From NCBI GenBank assembly GCA_032191425.1, contig CM063456.1, forward strand, positions 1,825,169 through 1,889,168: a stretch of DNA of 64,000 nt, written 5' to 3'. The notes beneath the pieces were generated by a model. The model worked only from the letters and a program-made list of their open reading frames with translations, did not search any database and was not told the DNA's origin. The translations under genes and the position numbers were made by a program. Origin of the DNA: Lymantria dispar. Its lineage: Eukaryota > Arthropoda > Insecta > Lepidoptera > Erebidae. Position 1 is the first letter of the stretch. The number at the start of each line of letters is the position of its first letter. Positions 39,850 to 51,049 of the stretch are shown here, piece by piece.

Positions 39850-40010
39850 TAGGGCTGTTGATATTTTTATAAATATCGTTTTTGGACATATCGATATTTT
39901 ACAATGTATCAATATCGGGGTTCGCTATATCGGAAAAAAATTTGGATATATCGATAAAAATATCGATATTTTTATTATTATTACGATTATTAAATATATT
40001 ATATCTTATT
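39850..40010. repeat. ATCGATATTT palindromic cluster
   Basis: Begins TAGGGCTGTTGATATTTT (YARNG start as in hAT TIRs) and contains many ATATCGATAT-type units. A related start, GAGGGCTGTTGATAAAATAT, occurs at about 40784. No right end or TSD was found. Confidence 0.6.
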
Positions 40011-40209
40011 TCCCTTGCAGCTTTTATTCCTCCGAGTTTAACAGACATTAAATCTGAATTAGACGCAAAATATGTTGTCATCATATACACGTCTATTTTT
40101 GACGAAACCGGTTTCAGTCATTGTAATAAGACTTATTCACAAGATTAATACTTGAACACAGAAAACTAATAACTTATTATGAAATAACTGGGTAACAATA
40201 CAAAATAAT

Positions 40210-40712
40210 TAGGGATGAGACTTGGAGGGAAAAATCGATTTTGTAATAATCGATTTTTTGTTCTCTAAAATAAATCGATTATAAAATAATTGATTAATTA
40301 AAAAAAATCGACTGTAAAATAATCGATTAATTAAAAAAAATCGAAAAAAATCGATTATAAAATAATCGATTTTTGTTCTTTAAAATAAATCGATGATAAA
40401 ATAATCGATTAATTTAAAAAAATCGATTTTAACATAATTGATTAATTAAAAAAAATCGATAATAAAATAATCGACTAATAAAAAAAATCGATTATAAAAT
40501 AATCGATATTTTTCTCCCAACAGGATTATGATGACTTTTTTTTAGGAAATCTGAGCTTTATTTTCTAACAAAGTATGATGAATTTTGATCGAATTTCGAA
40601 TAATAAATGATCGATTAATAATCGACTTTTATTTTGATAATCGATTGTAAAAATCGATTATTTTTTGTAAAATTGATTATTATAAAAATCGATTCTTTTT
40701 TTCATATCCCTA
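40210..40712. mobile_element. hAT-type MITE built from AATCGATT units
   Basis: 503 bp, flanked by an exact 8-bp TSD AAAATAAT (40202-40209 and 40713-40720). Ends are TAGGGATGAGAC and, on the other strand, TAGGGATATGAA, so the inverted ends share TAGGGAT. The interior contains about 20 TCGA-centred motifs, mostly AATCGATT or ATCGAT, and otherwise A/T. There is no ORF. An 8-bp TSD and a TAGGG terminus define hAT-type non-autonomous elements. Confidence 0.85.
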
Positions 40713-40779
40713 AAAATAATCACTAGAAACATACAAACAGCAACTTGATATACACAAGGTTCTCCTCCTATGCAAGGTT

Positions 40780-40900
40780 CAAGGAGGGCTGTTGATAAAA
40801 TATCGATATGTCAAAATATAGATATTATTATTTAAAAGTATCGATACTTAATACTGAACTTTTTTTGGACGATAAAAAGTACGTATCGAGGGGTCGATAT
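40780..40900. repeat. Second ATCGAT-rich block
   Basis: Starts GAGGGCTGTTGATAAAATAT, like 39850, with several TATCGATA units. Too short or degraded to define ends. Confidence 0.45.
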
Positions 40901-40979
40901 TTATTTTAATAAATTTGGTGTTTTATCTTTTCTTCTAAAGTATTTATTCTACAAAATCACCGTAAACTTAATCTACTAT

Positions 40980-41557
40980 TGGTGGTAGGACCACACTGTA
41001 GACAGTCTTTTGTCTGCAGTCGCGGGCCGGTCCGTCCGGGGCAGTACCACACTCTCGCCGAAGATCGACGTTTGAGTAGTAGCAATTTGCTGCTGCACTT
41101 CGTTCGGTGAGCGAGAGAGCCGGGAGCCCAACTTTCTGGGTGTGTTTGTGTGCGGCGGGTTTTGGTGAGGCCTGAAACCTGCGGTGGTGAGGTCTTGGTC
41201 GGGGTATTGAGCGTGAGGGGCTGGCATGGTGTACAGGGAGACCCGATGGGAATGGTCACCGCCGGCCACCTGCCGGTCAGCAGGGGACCCGAACCCAGGA
41301 TCATCCTCCCTGGGAGGCTGTCCCACCAACCGGCGAAAATCCCGTTGGGTAGTCGTCGTGCCGGTGTGGGAAACCGGAGTGGACCTCGGCGGCTACGCAC
41401 GGGGGGCATCGGGGCCCTTCCGTGCATCGTGTCAGCTCCTCACAAAACTCACTCCTCGACCATGCACTATGCCCCGCCCATTTTTTTTTTTTTTGGTATC
41501 ACCGAACTCCGTTGTACACATTCTCACTCCCTTCCTCCTCTTCTTAAACAATAACTC
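40980..41557 (+). other. 5' UTR of a Jockey/LOA-like LINE
   Basis: GC-rich non-coding sequence with many CpG leading to the ATG at 41558, with a T-tract at about 41481-41495. No ORF1 with zinc knuckles is recognisable, although short open frames exist in several frames. It is distinct in composition from the AT-rich DNA on its left. Confidence 0.5.
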
Positions 41558-43666
41558 ATGGCCAAGAAAAATAAAAAGAGAACGTTTTCTACGGCGGTCC
41601 CCTTATCCACATTTGATGTGGATTTTTGCAATATCAGGGGTCTACATAGCAATCTCGACGCCGTCCACCATCACCTCGAGACGGCGCGGCCTGCCTTACT
41701 CTTTTTAACGGAGACGCAGATAGGTGCTCCGGATGACATTTCGTACCTAAATTACCCCGGCTACGAGTTGGAGCATACCTTCCGTCGTAAAGCCGGGGTG
41801 TGCGTATTCATCCGAGGTGATATCTGCTGTCGCCGCCTTCGGGCCCTCGAACATGGTGATTTGTCAATCCTGTGGCTACGCGTAGACTATGGAGGCCTTA
41901 CCCGCATCTACGCATGCCTCTACAGGTCCCATGGCAGTGATCCGGGGTTAATTCAATTATTTGAGAACGTCCAATGGGGGATTGACGAAATATTGGAGCA
42001 GTGTCCATCAGCGGAGGTGGTGGTTCTTGGAGACTTCAACGCTCATCATAAAGAGTGGCTGGGGTCCCGAACCACTGACCTCCAGGGTCAACATCTCTTC
42101 TCTATGGTCTCGGCCTATGGTCTCTCACAACTGGTGACACAGCCCACCCGTATCCCAGATATTGAAAGCCATGCGTCTTCTTTACTGGATCTTCTGCTGA
42201 CTACACGACGACTACGACTGGTTGAAGCCCCTCTTGGATCTTCTGACCACTGCTTGGTTCGTAGCAGTGCCCCTGTTGTAAAGCCTAGTCGTTCTAAGGC
42301 GACTGGGACTCGCAGAGTCTGGCAATATAAGTCAGCAGATTGGGATGGACTCCGCGAGTTTTACGCATCCTACCCATGGAAGCGGCTTTGCTTCGCCTCT
42401 GGGGACCCTGGCATCTGTGCGGACTGCGTTACCGAAACGGTTATTACGGGGATGGAATTATTCATCCCCAACACCAAAATACCCGTCGGTGGCCGCAGCC
42501 GACCCTGGTTTAACAAAACCTGCAGGACGGCTGCATGCCAGAAACAGTCCGCATATCGGGCCTGGAATAGGGCCAAAAAATACCAGGGCCCGAACGCCAA
42601 AGAGGTAAAGCGGAAATTTAACGCCGCTTCTAGATCTAGTAAGAAGGCTATTGCCAGAGCCAAGGCGGAACATGTTGCCAGAATTGGCGAGCGATTGCAA
42701 AGCTATCCCGCTTGGAGTCGTGCATTCTGGTCGCTCGCCAAGGCTGCCCAAGGCAACTTCTGCCAGCCCAATCTCCCACCACTGCAGAAACACGATGGTA
42801 GTCTAGCCCACAGCGCAAAGGAGAAGGCCGATCTTCTAGGTCAATTCTTTGCCTGTAACTCGACTTTGGATGCCGGAGCTGCCACACCACCTACCATCCC
42901 ACGGTGTGAAAGCTCACTGCCCGAAATCCGCATCACGCAGCGAGCGGTTAGGCGGGAGCTGCGGCTTTTAGACGTCCATAAGTCGAGTGGACCGGATGGC
43001 ATCCCTGCAGTGGTACTAAAGACGTGCGCCCCTGAATTGACTCCCATCCTCACGCGCCTATACCGACTTTCCTACGCTACTAATAGGGTTCCGTCTTCGT
43101 GGAAGGTAGCCCATGTCCACCCGATCCCTAAAAAGGGAGACCGGTCTGACCCATCGAATTACAGGCCAATTGCGATAACATCCTTGCTCTCCAAGATAAT
43201 GGAGAAGGTTATAAACCGCCAGCTTCTGTAGTACCTTGAGGATCGCCAGCTTATCAGTGATCGCTAATACGGCTTTCGTCATGGTCGGTCGGCTGGTGAT
43301 CTTCTTGTGTACCTCACACACCGTTGGGCAGAGGCCTTGGAGGGCAAGGGTGAGGCGCTGGCGTTCAGCCTAGATATCGCAAAGGCGTTCGATAGGGTCT
43401 GGCACAAGGCACTTCTATCGAAGCTACCATCATACGAAATCCCCGAGGGACTCTGTAATTGGATCGCCAGCTTTTTGGATGGTCGGAGTATAAAAGTCGT
43501 CGTAGATGGCTCCTGCTCCGTTACCATGACCATTAATGCTGGTGTACCACAAGGCTCGGTGCTTTCCCCGACGTTGTTTATCCTGCATATCAATGACATG
43601 CTCTCTATCGAGAGTATGCGTTGCTATGCGGATGACAGCACAGGTGATGAGCGGTACCATAGATAA
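41558..43666 (+). pseudogene. LINE ORF2: APE endonuclease and RT, 3'-truncated, two stops
   Basis: One frame with TAG/TAA-type stops at 43229-43231 and 43265-43267. The endonuclease occupies residues 1-240: FCNIRGLHSN, FLTETQIG, LGDFNAHHKEWLG and GSSDHCLV. The RT follows: HKSSGPDGIPAVVLK near 475, YRPIAITSLLSKIMEKV, then YGFRHGRSAGDLL, FSLDIAKAFDRVW (A), AGVPQGSVLSPTLFILHINDM (B) and RCYADDSTG (C). At about 43645 the LINE ends just after motif C and unrelated AT-rich DNA begins. The motif style (HINDML, YADDST) suggests a LOA/Jockey-group element. The missing 3' half implies later deletion, because LINE insertion removes 5', not 3', ends. Confidence 0.8.
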
Positions 43667-44233
43667 TATACTATTAAAAAGGTATAGATGTGCCACTCTC
43701 GTTTTTTATGGGGTAAATAAAATTGGAAGTTTACTCTGCTGCCTAAGAGATGTCGCTATTAGTTACGATAATTACTCACTAGAGGACTCTGGATATTTAT
43801 TACTATTTATATGGGCATTTTCATAAAAATGTACAAGGGCGTTTTCAGGCCTGTCCCTCTAAAACATTACCTTTTTTAAACAATTAATTCTATTTGAAAC
43901 TAGCACAACATTTTACATTAGGTTTATTGTACATTTAAGTAATATTTTATAATATTATTTAAGCCAATTATAGTACAATTTTTCGATTAAAAATAATATA
44001 ACAACAGATTGCTATCATTTTATCAAAAAATGCCCATATAGGATATTTATTACTATTTATATAGATATATAGGTACCCCTTCATCTCTATTATATATTAT
44101 ATATTGAAGCACTCGCCACAAGAAAAGAAATTAAAGGAAAAGATCTCGTTTTTCATAGATTTTGATGTAGATTTTAATATTCTATCATGCCAAACCCATA
44201 AATCATTGATAAAAAAAAATGATTGTCAATTTA
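43667..44233. other. AT-rich spacer
   Basis: No coding signal. The phrase ATTTATTACTATTTATAT occurs twice (near 43793 and 44044), with GCCCATAT-type matches around it, suggesting a small degenerate duplication or an inserted segment. Confidence 0.35.
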
Positions 44234-45487
44234 TCTTAATATATAAAATTCAAAGTCCTGACTGACTCATCAACGCCCAGCCCAAACCCTTGGACCTAGG
44301 AAGCTGAAATTTTGCACAGATATTGTCTTTATGACGTAGGCAAGGAATAAGACGGGATTTTTCGAAATTCCCACGGGAACGGGAATAATAAGGATTTATA
44401 TTTTCGCTATAAAAGTTGCCCTATCTCCGTTATTATATTTATTAGAGACTTGAAATTTGGCATATAAATATGTGATTGCAATCACTAAAAACCGTTTTTA
44501 GGATTTTTCGAAATTCCCTCGGGAACAGGAATAAAAAGGATTTATTTATATTTTGTCGCTTTAAATTTACCCTATCTCCGTAACCATATGTATTAGAAAC
44601 TTAAAATTTGGCATATAAGTAGGTGATTATGAAAACAAAAAACAATTTTCAGGATATTTCGAAATTCCCACAGGAACGGGAATAAAAAAAGATTTACTTA
44701 TATTTTCGCTTTAAAGTTGCCCTATTTCCGTAACTTTATTTATTAGAGACTTGAAATTCAGCTTAAAAGTAGGTTATTACGATAACTAAAAACCATTTTT
44801 AGGGTTTTTTGAAAATCCCTCGGAATATGATGAAAATCCTTGCTTAAAAGTTATATTGTTTGTTTTTTCTTTCGTAGCTATTGTTAAGTATAATAAGTGT
44901 ATAAAATTATTTCCCCATTATGAAGTAGGCAAGGAATAAGACGGGATTTTTCGAAATTCCCAAGGGAACGGTAAAAAAATGGATTTATATTTTCGCTTTG
45001 AAGTTGCCTATCACCGTTACTTTAATTATTAAATACTTGACATGTAAGTAGGTAATTTTGATCAGGCTTCAGTTATTTATTTTTTTTTTTTTCGATTTTT
45101 TTTTGATTTTTCGAAATCACCTCGAAATAGGAGGAAAATCGTTGCTTTTAAGTCATAAAACTAAGTTTTGCTTTCGTTACTTTTGGCAGGTGCCTACACT
45201 AAAAAAAAAAACTTGATTGAATACGTATCTATCACACAAGGTTGATGCTATTGTTAAACAAAATTATCGTATTAGTCGATGAAAGTGTTTGACTTCAACG
45301 AAATGTTTGACTATAATAATAATTATATATGCGAAAAACACAATTTTGCATTTTATTCGTATTTGAACAAGTTTTTTCACCGTATATTAAAACTAATATT
45401 CGGATATTTATTACTTTTTCGTGGTTTCTTTAAGTAGCTTCAGCAATAATGAAAAAGTCGCGCACGCCAATCTCCCCGGAGCTCGGA

Positions 45488-45498
45488 GGGTATATAAG
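45488..45498 (+). promoter_or_regulatory. TATA box of Helentron copy B
   Basis: GGGTATATAAGC in a locally GC-rich stretch. About 30 bp further on is the Jockey insertion point, where transcription would be expected to start. The same arrangement is found on the minus strand in copy A. Confidence 0.5.
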
Positions 45499-45523
45499 CA
45501 GCGCGAGGCGGCACGGCCCCACA

Positions 45524-45896
45524 AACCACCGATGAGGTCGAATCGTTAGTCAGGGGTCTTAAAACCAGAAAAGCCCCAGGTTCGGACGGAATCTCAAATA
45601 AAGTCATTAAATTATTCCCCGCCCACTTGATAGTCCTGTTGTGCTGCATCTTCAATGCAGCACTAAATAATAAGATCTTTCCCGCGCAATGGAAAGAGGC
45701 CGTGGTAATAGGAATCCACAAACCCGGCAAGCGCCGTACCGAACCCAGTAGTTACCGCCCGATTAGTCTACTAAAAGGTCTAGGTAAGATCTACGAACGA
45801 ATAGTTCTCAGTAGACTACGCACATTCGCCGAGGCTAACAACCTCGTTCCCGACGCACAGTTTGGTTTCCGAGCTAAACACAGCTGCGTACAATAA
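45524..45896 (+). pseudogene. Jockey-like RT, fingers region (copy J3)
   Basis: Reads EVESLVRGLKTRKAPGSDGISNKVIKL near the start, then YRPISLLKGLGKIYERIV and FGFRAKHSCVQ. It ends in TAA at 45894-45896 where J2 has CAA: one C-to-T change. The same frame continues in 45906-47117. Confidence 0.8.
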
Positions 45897-45905
45897 GTTC
45901 ACCGC

Positions 45906-47117
45906 TTGGTAGAATACACAAGTAGTCAGTTCATCATGAACAGATATACGGGTGTATTATTCCTAGACGTAGCGAAAGCATTCGACAAGGTTTGGCATGA
46001 AGGCCTAATCTACAAACTCTATCTCCTCAAGATCCCTCACTACTTAATTCTCATTATACATGACTACTTAAGTCATCGCAGCTTTCGCTACAGGGTGGAA
46101 GGGACGTTGTCGACCTCCCACCCTATCAAGGCCGGCGTCCCTCAGGGGTCGGTCCTCTCCCCATTTCTCTTCACGCTATACACTAGCGATATGCCCAAAT
46201 TCAACCGTGTACATAAAGCGCTTTACGCTGATGACACCGCACTCTTTTGTGCTGGTAGATCCCCGACAACAGTAGCCAAGACTCTCCAAACAGCGGTTAC
46301 CGCCCTAGCCAATTGGTTTAGGAAATGGAGATTAGAAATCAACCCCGAGAAGAGTCAGGCGGTCATGTTCACTAGACGAACTGCCCGTTCCTACTCTATC
46401 GACAGCATTCCCTCCCTTAAAATTTTCAACAAGCCGGTCACTTGGACCAGGCAGGCCAAATACTTGGGTGTGACCCTTGACGATCGACTCAGCTTCGCCC
46501 CTCACATAAAGCAAGTCCGCGCACGGGCAGCCTTTGTGATGGGCCGTCTCCACTGTCTACTCAACTCTAGGTCGCGTATGCCCCTGAGTAACAAAATCCG
46601 ACTATACACCACCTGCATACGGCCTATCATGACCTATGCCAGCGTGGTGTTCGCGCATGTTAAGCCACACAGGATCCACAGGCTACAGACACTTCAAAAT
46701 CGTTTCATGCGCCGAGCTACGGGAGCACCGTGGTTCATACGAAACGTCGACCTCCACATCGACCTCGAACTGCCGACCATCAAGCAGTTTATGAAACGGT
46801 GCTCTCAGAGCTACTTTGACTCTGCCATGACACACCCCAACCAACTAGTGGTTGGGGCGGCTTCCTATAGACCCTCCAAAATCTCCTCCATCCGACGTCC
46901 TCGTCACGTCCTCGACGAAGAGGACGACAATATCACACTCGCTCAACAAAGAGCCTACACGGCCCGCGAGGCCTTAACAAATAAATATCCGCGGTCTGCG
47001 AAACCGCGCCGCGCAAAAGTCACTACTAAAAACGTGGGCACGCCCACTTTGCCTCCAGCGACGCCCCAAGCCGAGGTCCGTTCCCCACAGGGGGAGCCCT
47101 TGGGCGATGTCGCTTAG
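45906..47117 (+). pseudogene. Jockey-like RT, palm to C-terminus (copy J3)
   Basis: 403 residues: FLDVAKAFDKVW, AGVPQGSVLSP, ALYADDTALF and TYASVVFAHVKPHRI, to the end GEPLGDVA. It lacks about six residues of the basic tail present in J1 and J2 (RPRRRG region), an in-frame deletion of 18 bases. It is in frame with the preceding block across one stop. Confidence 0.85.
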
Positions 47118-47880
47118 CATACTTTTCTCCGGGTTGAGAGCCCTCAGCGCTCACCCATAGTCCGCGTCAAGCTGTCAAGGCCATCTGCGGCCAACAGCTG
47201 TACACACACAAAAAAAAAAAAAAAAAAAAAAAACACGGCCCCACACATTATAATTGCAACCTTGGTCTTAATAACACGTCCAGCGCAAACGCTGCGATAG
47301 ATTATACCATACAAGTAAACTGTACTTTGCAGTGCAACACTATCTTTTAAAAACTGTGCTTTTCAGCACAATTCTTTACTTTTCAAAATATTCTTTCTTA
47401 TCTTTTAAAAATTGTTTTGCTAATCTTTTCCAAAAAAATCTATTCTTTTCCAAATTGCTTTTCTAATCATTTCCAAATATTGTTTCCCATTTTTTTTTTA
47501 CTTTTATTAAGTTTATGATACTACTATTTTAATTGCCTTGATTCCTTAGTGCATAACTTTGCTTTTCAAAATATTCTTATCTTTTGCAAATTGTTTTGCT
47601 AATATTTAAAAAAAAAAACTATTCTTTTTCAAATTGTTTTTTCTTAATCATTTTCGAATATTTTTCTATTTTTTTTTTCTTTCATTAACTTTATAATACT
47701 ATATATTTAATTTTTTTTTTTCAAATTAATTTTCAAAGTATTCTTATTTTTCACAAAGTTCTTTGTTAATCTTTAAAAAAAAAATTTTCCAATTGCTTTT
47801 CTTTTCTAATCATTTTACAATATATTTTTTGATTTTTTTTTACTTTCATTTTGTTTATAATACTATTTAATTAGCTTAAC

Positions 47881-48770
47881 GCTTACGATAAAGTCCGTTG
47901 TTTTTTATCGATAAAACTCTTTATTTTTATAATTGTAATTTTCTATTATAATTAAAATACAATCAATGAAAATATTTTTGAATTAATTGCAAACAAATAC
48001 TGTTTTTGACTGTTTTAATTATTCAAAAGGAGTACAATCAAGGGCTAGGTCACTATTATCGTCATCACTGGAGCGTTCCTGCTAGAACATTTATAATTTT
48101 TTGCCAAAATAGGGACAGTCACTAGATCAATCCATCAATAACGACTGTTTTATAAATCAATACGTCTAGTTTATTGACAATAATGCGTTCATAATATTAT
48201 CATTTACTCTGAGACGAAAAGTAGTTTTTTAACGTTTGATTAAGACAATTTCTGTATGTTATAATATAACTGTTTTAATTGTAATAAATATGTTGAAAAT
48301 TTTATATAGGTACTGTATGGGGTTTATTTCTTTTATGAATAATTTAATAAAGGTCGGTTATCGATTTACGTATATCGACTGTCCCATCTCTTTTTTATTT
48401 TCAGTCCAGTATGACCTTGTACGTGCGTAAGCGTCATTTATGTATAATATGTTTACTAGGTATTTCAGTACTTACGAGATAAATTTTAGGCATGAATATT
48501 AATATTTTATATTTATAATATATTGCAATTCAGTTGCAATAAAACTGGCTCGAAAAGAATGAAAATATATTTGATACAAAATGAAATTATGAACATGTCG
48601 CTCGTTCAAACTTACTTCGTTGGTTTCGTTGACATCTGTCACAGAGATCAAGCTATATTTTATGGACTATAATAATTCGTTTATTCAATGCTGTCAAAAG
48701 TTATAATATCTAACTAAAAGACTAGTGCTTTCACACTTACAAATTCTTCACCTTTATAGAAGTACTAGCT
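47881..48770. other. AT-rich spacer
   Basis: No gene recognised. AGGGACAGTCACTAGATC near 48109 resembles the end of the Tc1-type element near 60628 (AGGGACAGTCACTTATTA), a possible solo terminus. Confidence 0.35.
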
Positions 48771-48990
48771 TTTGTTCGCTACTTCGCACGTGTAAAAAGC
48801 TTTTCCAAATTTGAACTATTACCTCAAATGATCATAATCTTGAAACAAAAGGTAACCTATGTGTTAATCTGGGAAATGTTGTATAAGTGTCAAATTTCAT
48901 CCAAATCTGTTCAGCGGTTTACCAGTGATTGAGTAACAAACATTCAAACATTTTCACAAACTTTCATATTTATAATATTAGTAGGATAGA
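48771..48990. repeat. Short interspersed repeat of a type common in insects
   Basis: Contains CTAGCTTTTGTTCGCTACTT at the start, AAATTTCATCCAAATCTGTTC in the middle, and TATTTATAATATTAGTAGGA at the end. This order recurs in many insect genomes and may be a non-autonomous Helitron-like or LINE-derived repeat. Boundaries approximate. Confidence 0.5.
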
Positions 48991-49108
48991 GTAATGATTT
49001 TATCCGTCCATCCATCAGCCTACAGACGTCCACTGCTGAACATAGGGCTCCCCACGAGGCTGGTCGAGTTTATTTTGGTTGCATCCAGCGGTTTCGATTT
49101 AGTGCAAT
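48991..49108. repeat. RTE/SINE-like 3' fragment
   Basis: Contains CATCAGCCTACAGACGTCCA and CTGCTGAACATAGG, a phrase common at the ends of lepidopteran RTE-type repeats. Fragment only. Confidence 0.4.
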
Positions 49109-49126
49109 ATTGTTATAAAATTAATT

Positions 49127-49388
49127 TTGCTGTGTGGTAGCGGCTTCGAATACTACCAACCCTTGCTTTGCTCGTGGGTGTCGTAAAAGACGACTAAGAG
49201 CCCTAGATTGACCCGGACCAACTCCATCTGGTACCATTTGGGTCAACGAATACATTCCCAAGGAGGATTGACGTCTGGCAGGCGGCCGGTCATAAAAGTC
49301 ATTGTCGAAACTTTTTGCAATATGTCAAAACAGATGACATATTGCGTCGACCCCAAGTAATTGGGATAAGAGCAAGATGATGATGATG
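49127..49388 (+). mobile_element. SINE with (GAT)n tail, second copy
   Basis: 262 bp, flanked by an exact 18-bp TSD ATTGTTATAAAATTAATT (49109-49126 and 49389-49406). The sequence is the same family as 9587-9851 (minus strand) and nearly identical over most of its length. It ends in GATGATGATGAT. Confidence 0.88.
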
Positions 49389-49406
49389 ATTGTTATAAAA
49401 TTAATT

Positions 49407-50135
49407 GGAATTTTAATAGATTTTTGACTTTCTACCTGGGGCGGAATAAGAATACAATTGTGGTTAAACCTTACTTGCACGTGGTAGTGGTAAGAATCTG
49501 CTAAGGATCTCACCAGGAGAGTGGGCAGCAGGCAGCAGCTCTCTCATAGTTAACACATAGTACCCTACTCCGTTTGGTAAGCTTTTTCGTTTATGATACT
49601 ATCCCTTCAGTTGTGAAGTAGGCCACCTTTATAAGCTATATAAGCCTCTTACACACTCTACTCCCCTACTACGGGAAGGAAATTGACCGAATATACTACG
49701 CAGGTCAGATGTCCTGGGATAGGGTTGTGTTTCAAGTATTCCTTCTCTTACACAGATAATACACGCATATTATATCTGCCAGTCATCTTTTACAAAACCC
49801 ACGAGCAAGACGGGGGTAGTGATTTGTATTCTTACTCGGTCACCGCACGGGCAATTACTATATTTAATCTCCCTCATTTTTTGAGGTTATACTTCTTTCG
49901 GCGCGTTGGGTAAAGATGATAAGAGTAAACTTCTATAATGCGTGCGCACACTGTCACGAAAAACCGACACCCTGAAGTTAGCTAGTCAACATTTTATATG
50001 ATGCGCGAGCACACCGTCACAAATGTCAACTAAATAATGCGTTATAATAAAACTTTCAATGTATTAAATACCTTTTTTCTATTATTAATGTCGTTTTTTT
50101 TTTCTACATAGGATAACGGAAAGGATAAAATTTTT
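49407..50135. other. Spacer with a degenerate SINE-like segment
   Basis: Mostly anonymous. 49670-49860 holds GGAAGGAAATTGACC and CTTTTACAAAACCCACGAGC, related on the opposite strand to the repeats at 61800 and 63235. No ORF with family resemblance. Confidence 0.35.
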
Positions 50136-50150
50136 AGATAGATTTTATCT

Positions 50151-50463
50151 CCCTAGCCGAGGCCGCGGGTGACATGACCGGGGATTAGTCCGTCACCCGC
50201 CGAGAGGCCGATCGCGTGAGGAAAGACCGACGTCCTCCCCGAGGGGGGGGACGTCGGTCGATGGGAGGGTACCCCAAGTAGGGGGTATTCCGTCGGGCCG
50301 ACCACTGATGACAAGTTAACTCTGCTCCGGTGGTCGGCCCAACGACGAAGGCGACGTGGTTTTCGGGTGGGTTGCGGGAGTTGTGTGCTTAAGCCCCTCT
50401 GTCGCCCCGGACGGAGTGGTGCGGAGGCGCGCCGACCGCAGCCCACCCACAAAAAAAAAAAAA
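50151..50463 (+). mobile_element. R1-clade LINE 3' end, 5'-truncated insertion
   Basis: Flanked by a 15-bp TSD, AGATAGATTTTATCT (50136-50150) and AGATAAATTTTATCT (50464-50478), with one mismatch. It ends in poly(A). The 3' UTR matches 58920-59120 (GGGGGTATTCCGTCGGGCCG, GCCCCTCTGTCGCCCCGGA). A strong hairpin lies at 50225-50259. No coding sequence. Confidence 0.85.
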
Positions 50464-50523
50464 AGATAAATTTTATCTTGTTACAACAAACAAGTATAGC
50501 TTCTTACGTGCGTACATACACAC

Positions 50524-50728
50524 GTTTCTAGCTGACCCAACAGATGTTGTTCTGTTCAAATAAAATAAAAGGAATTCTCCTTGAAATCGACAGCAGCACC
50601 ACTTACCGGGTCCAATTGTGAATCTAAACTATTCTTGAATCCCCTTGAACTCGCACATAAAGTTTCATCAACATCCGTCCAGCCATTTAGGAGGAGTTCA
50701 GTGATATACACACGTATATAAGAAATAT
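50524..50728. repeat. Short interspersed repeat
   Basis: GCTGACCCAACAGATGTTGT at the start and CATCCGTCCAGCCATTTAGG near the end, an insect repeat pattern distinct from 48771-48990. Its AT-rich end is the target of the Gypsy element. Confidence 0.45.
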
Positions 50729-50733
50729 ATATA

Positions 50734-51025
50734 TGTAAAGAAATTTCTATAGTATTTCTTAAATTTTGAACTTTGCCGCGCTTGACGCAGTCTCTGTTAT
50801 GTTTACTGTCATATTTTATCTGTAGTAATTAGTGAATCTATAATAGGTTTGAATGGCGAAGTATTGTTAATTTGTTAAAGTTATAATTCTTATATTTTAA
50901 AGTGATATGATATTGTGAGGGAAAAGACTTATGCAATTATAAACCTTAAATGTCGTTTCTTTGTTAACAGATCAACACATGTTTAATCGTTTGCTGATCT
51001 TCAAGTTTAAGATAAATAACCTTAT
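50734..51025 (+). repeat. 5' LTR of the Gypsy element
   Basis: Starts TGTAAAGAAATTTC and ends ...AACCTTAT. No TGG-type primer-binding site follows directly (next bases AAAACGACATTTT), so priming is unexplained. Confidence 0.85.
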
Positions 51026-51049
51026 AAAACGACATTTTGTTTATAAAAA

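Larger units (their letters stand above)
45524..47233 (+). mobile_element. 5'-truncated Jockey-like LINE (copy J3) with poly(A)
   Basis: Flanked by an exact 12-bp repeat CACGGCCCCACA (45512-45523 and 47234-47245), with a poly(A) of about 25 before the second copy. Inserted in the sense direction in the Helentron. Its 5' truncation point differs from that of J2 by several hundred bases, yet the TSD is identical. Helentron sequence resumes with CATTATAATTGC. Confidence 0.88.
44234..47880 (+). mobile_element. Helentron copy B, 5' part only, with Jockey insertion
   Basis: Begins TCTTAATATATAAAATTC after an A. It matches the reverse complement of 22260-23487 and 14690-15312, and is interrupted by Jockey copy J3. 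It diverges from copy A near 47880 (after TTTAATTAGCTTAA), so the OTU-Rep coding region is absent. Palindrome-centred repeats (TTCCCGTGGGAA type) lie at about 44370-45130. Confidence 0.8.

Noticed and set aside
39850..40800. A single larger hAT element from 39850 to 40800 enclosing the MITE
   Set aside because: The second GAGGGCTGTTGAT is in the same direction as the first, not inverted, and no 8-bp duplication is present.
39200..40900. Possible CRISPR-like array in the short-repeat clusters
   Set aside because: Units are 6-10 bp with no constant repeat and spacer lengths, in a eukaryotic transposon context.
48236..48430. 64-codon hydrophobic open frame
   Set aside because: AT-rich chance frame with no family pattern.
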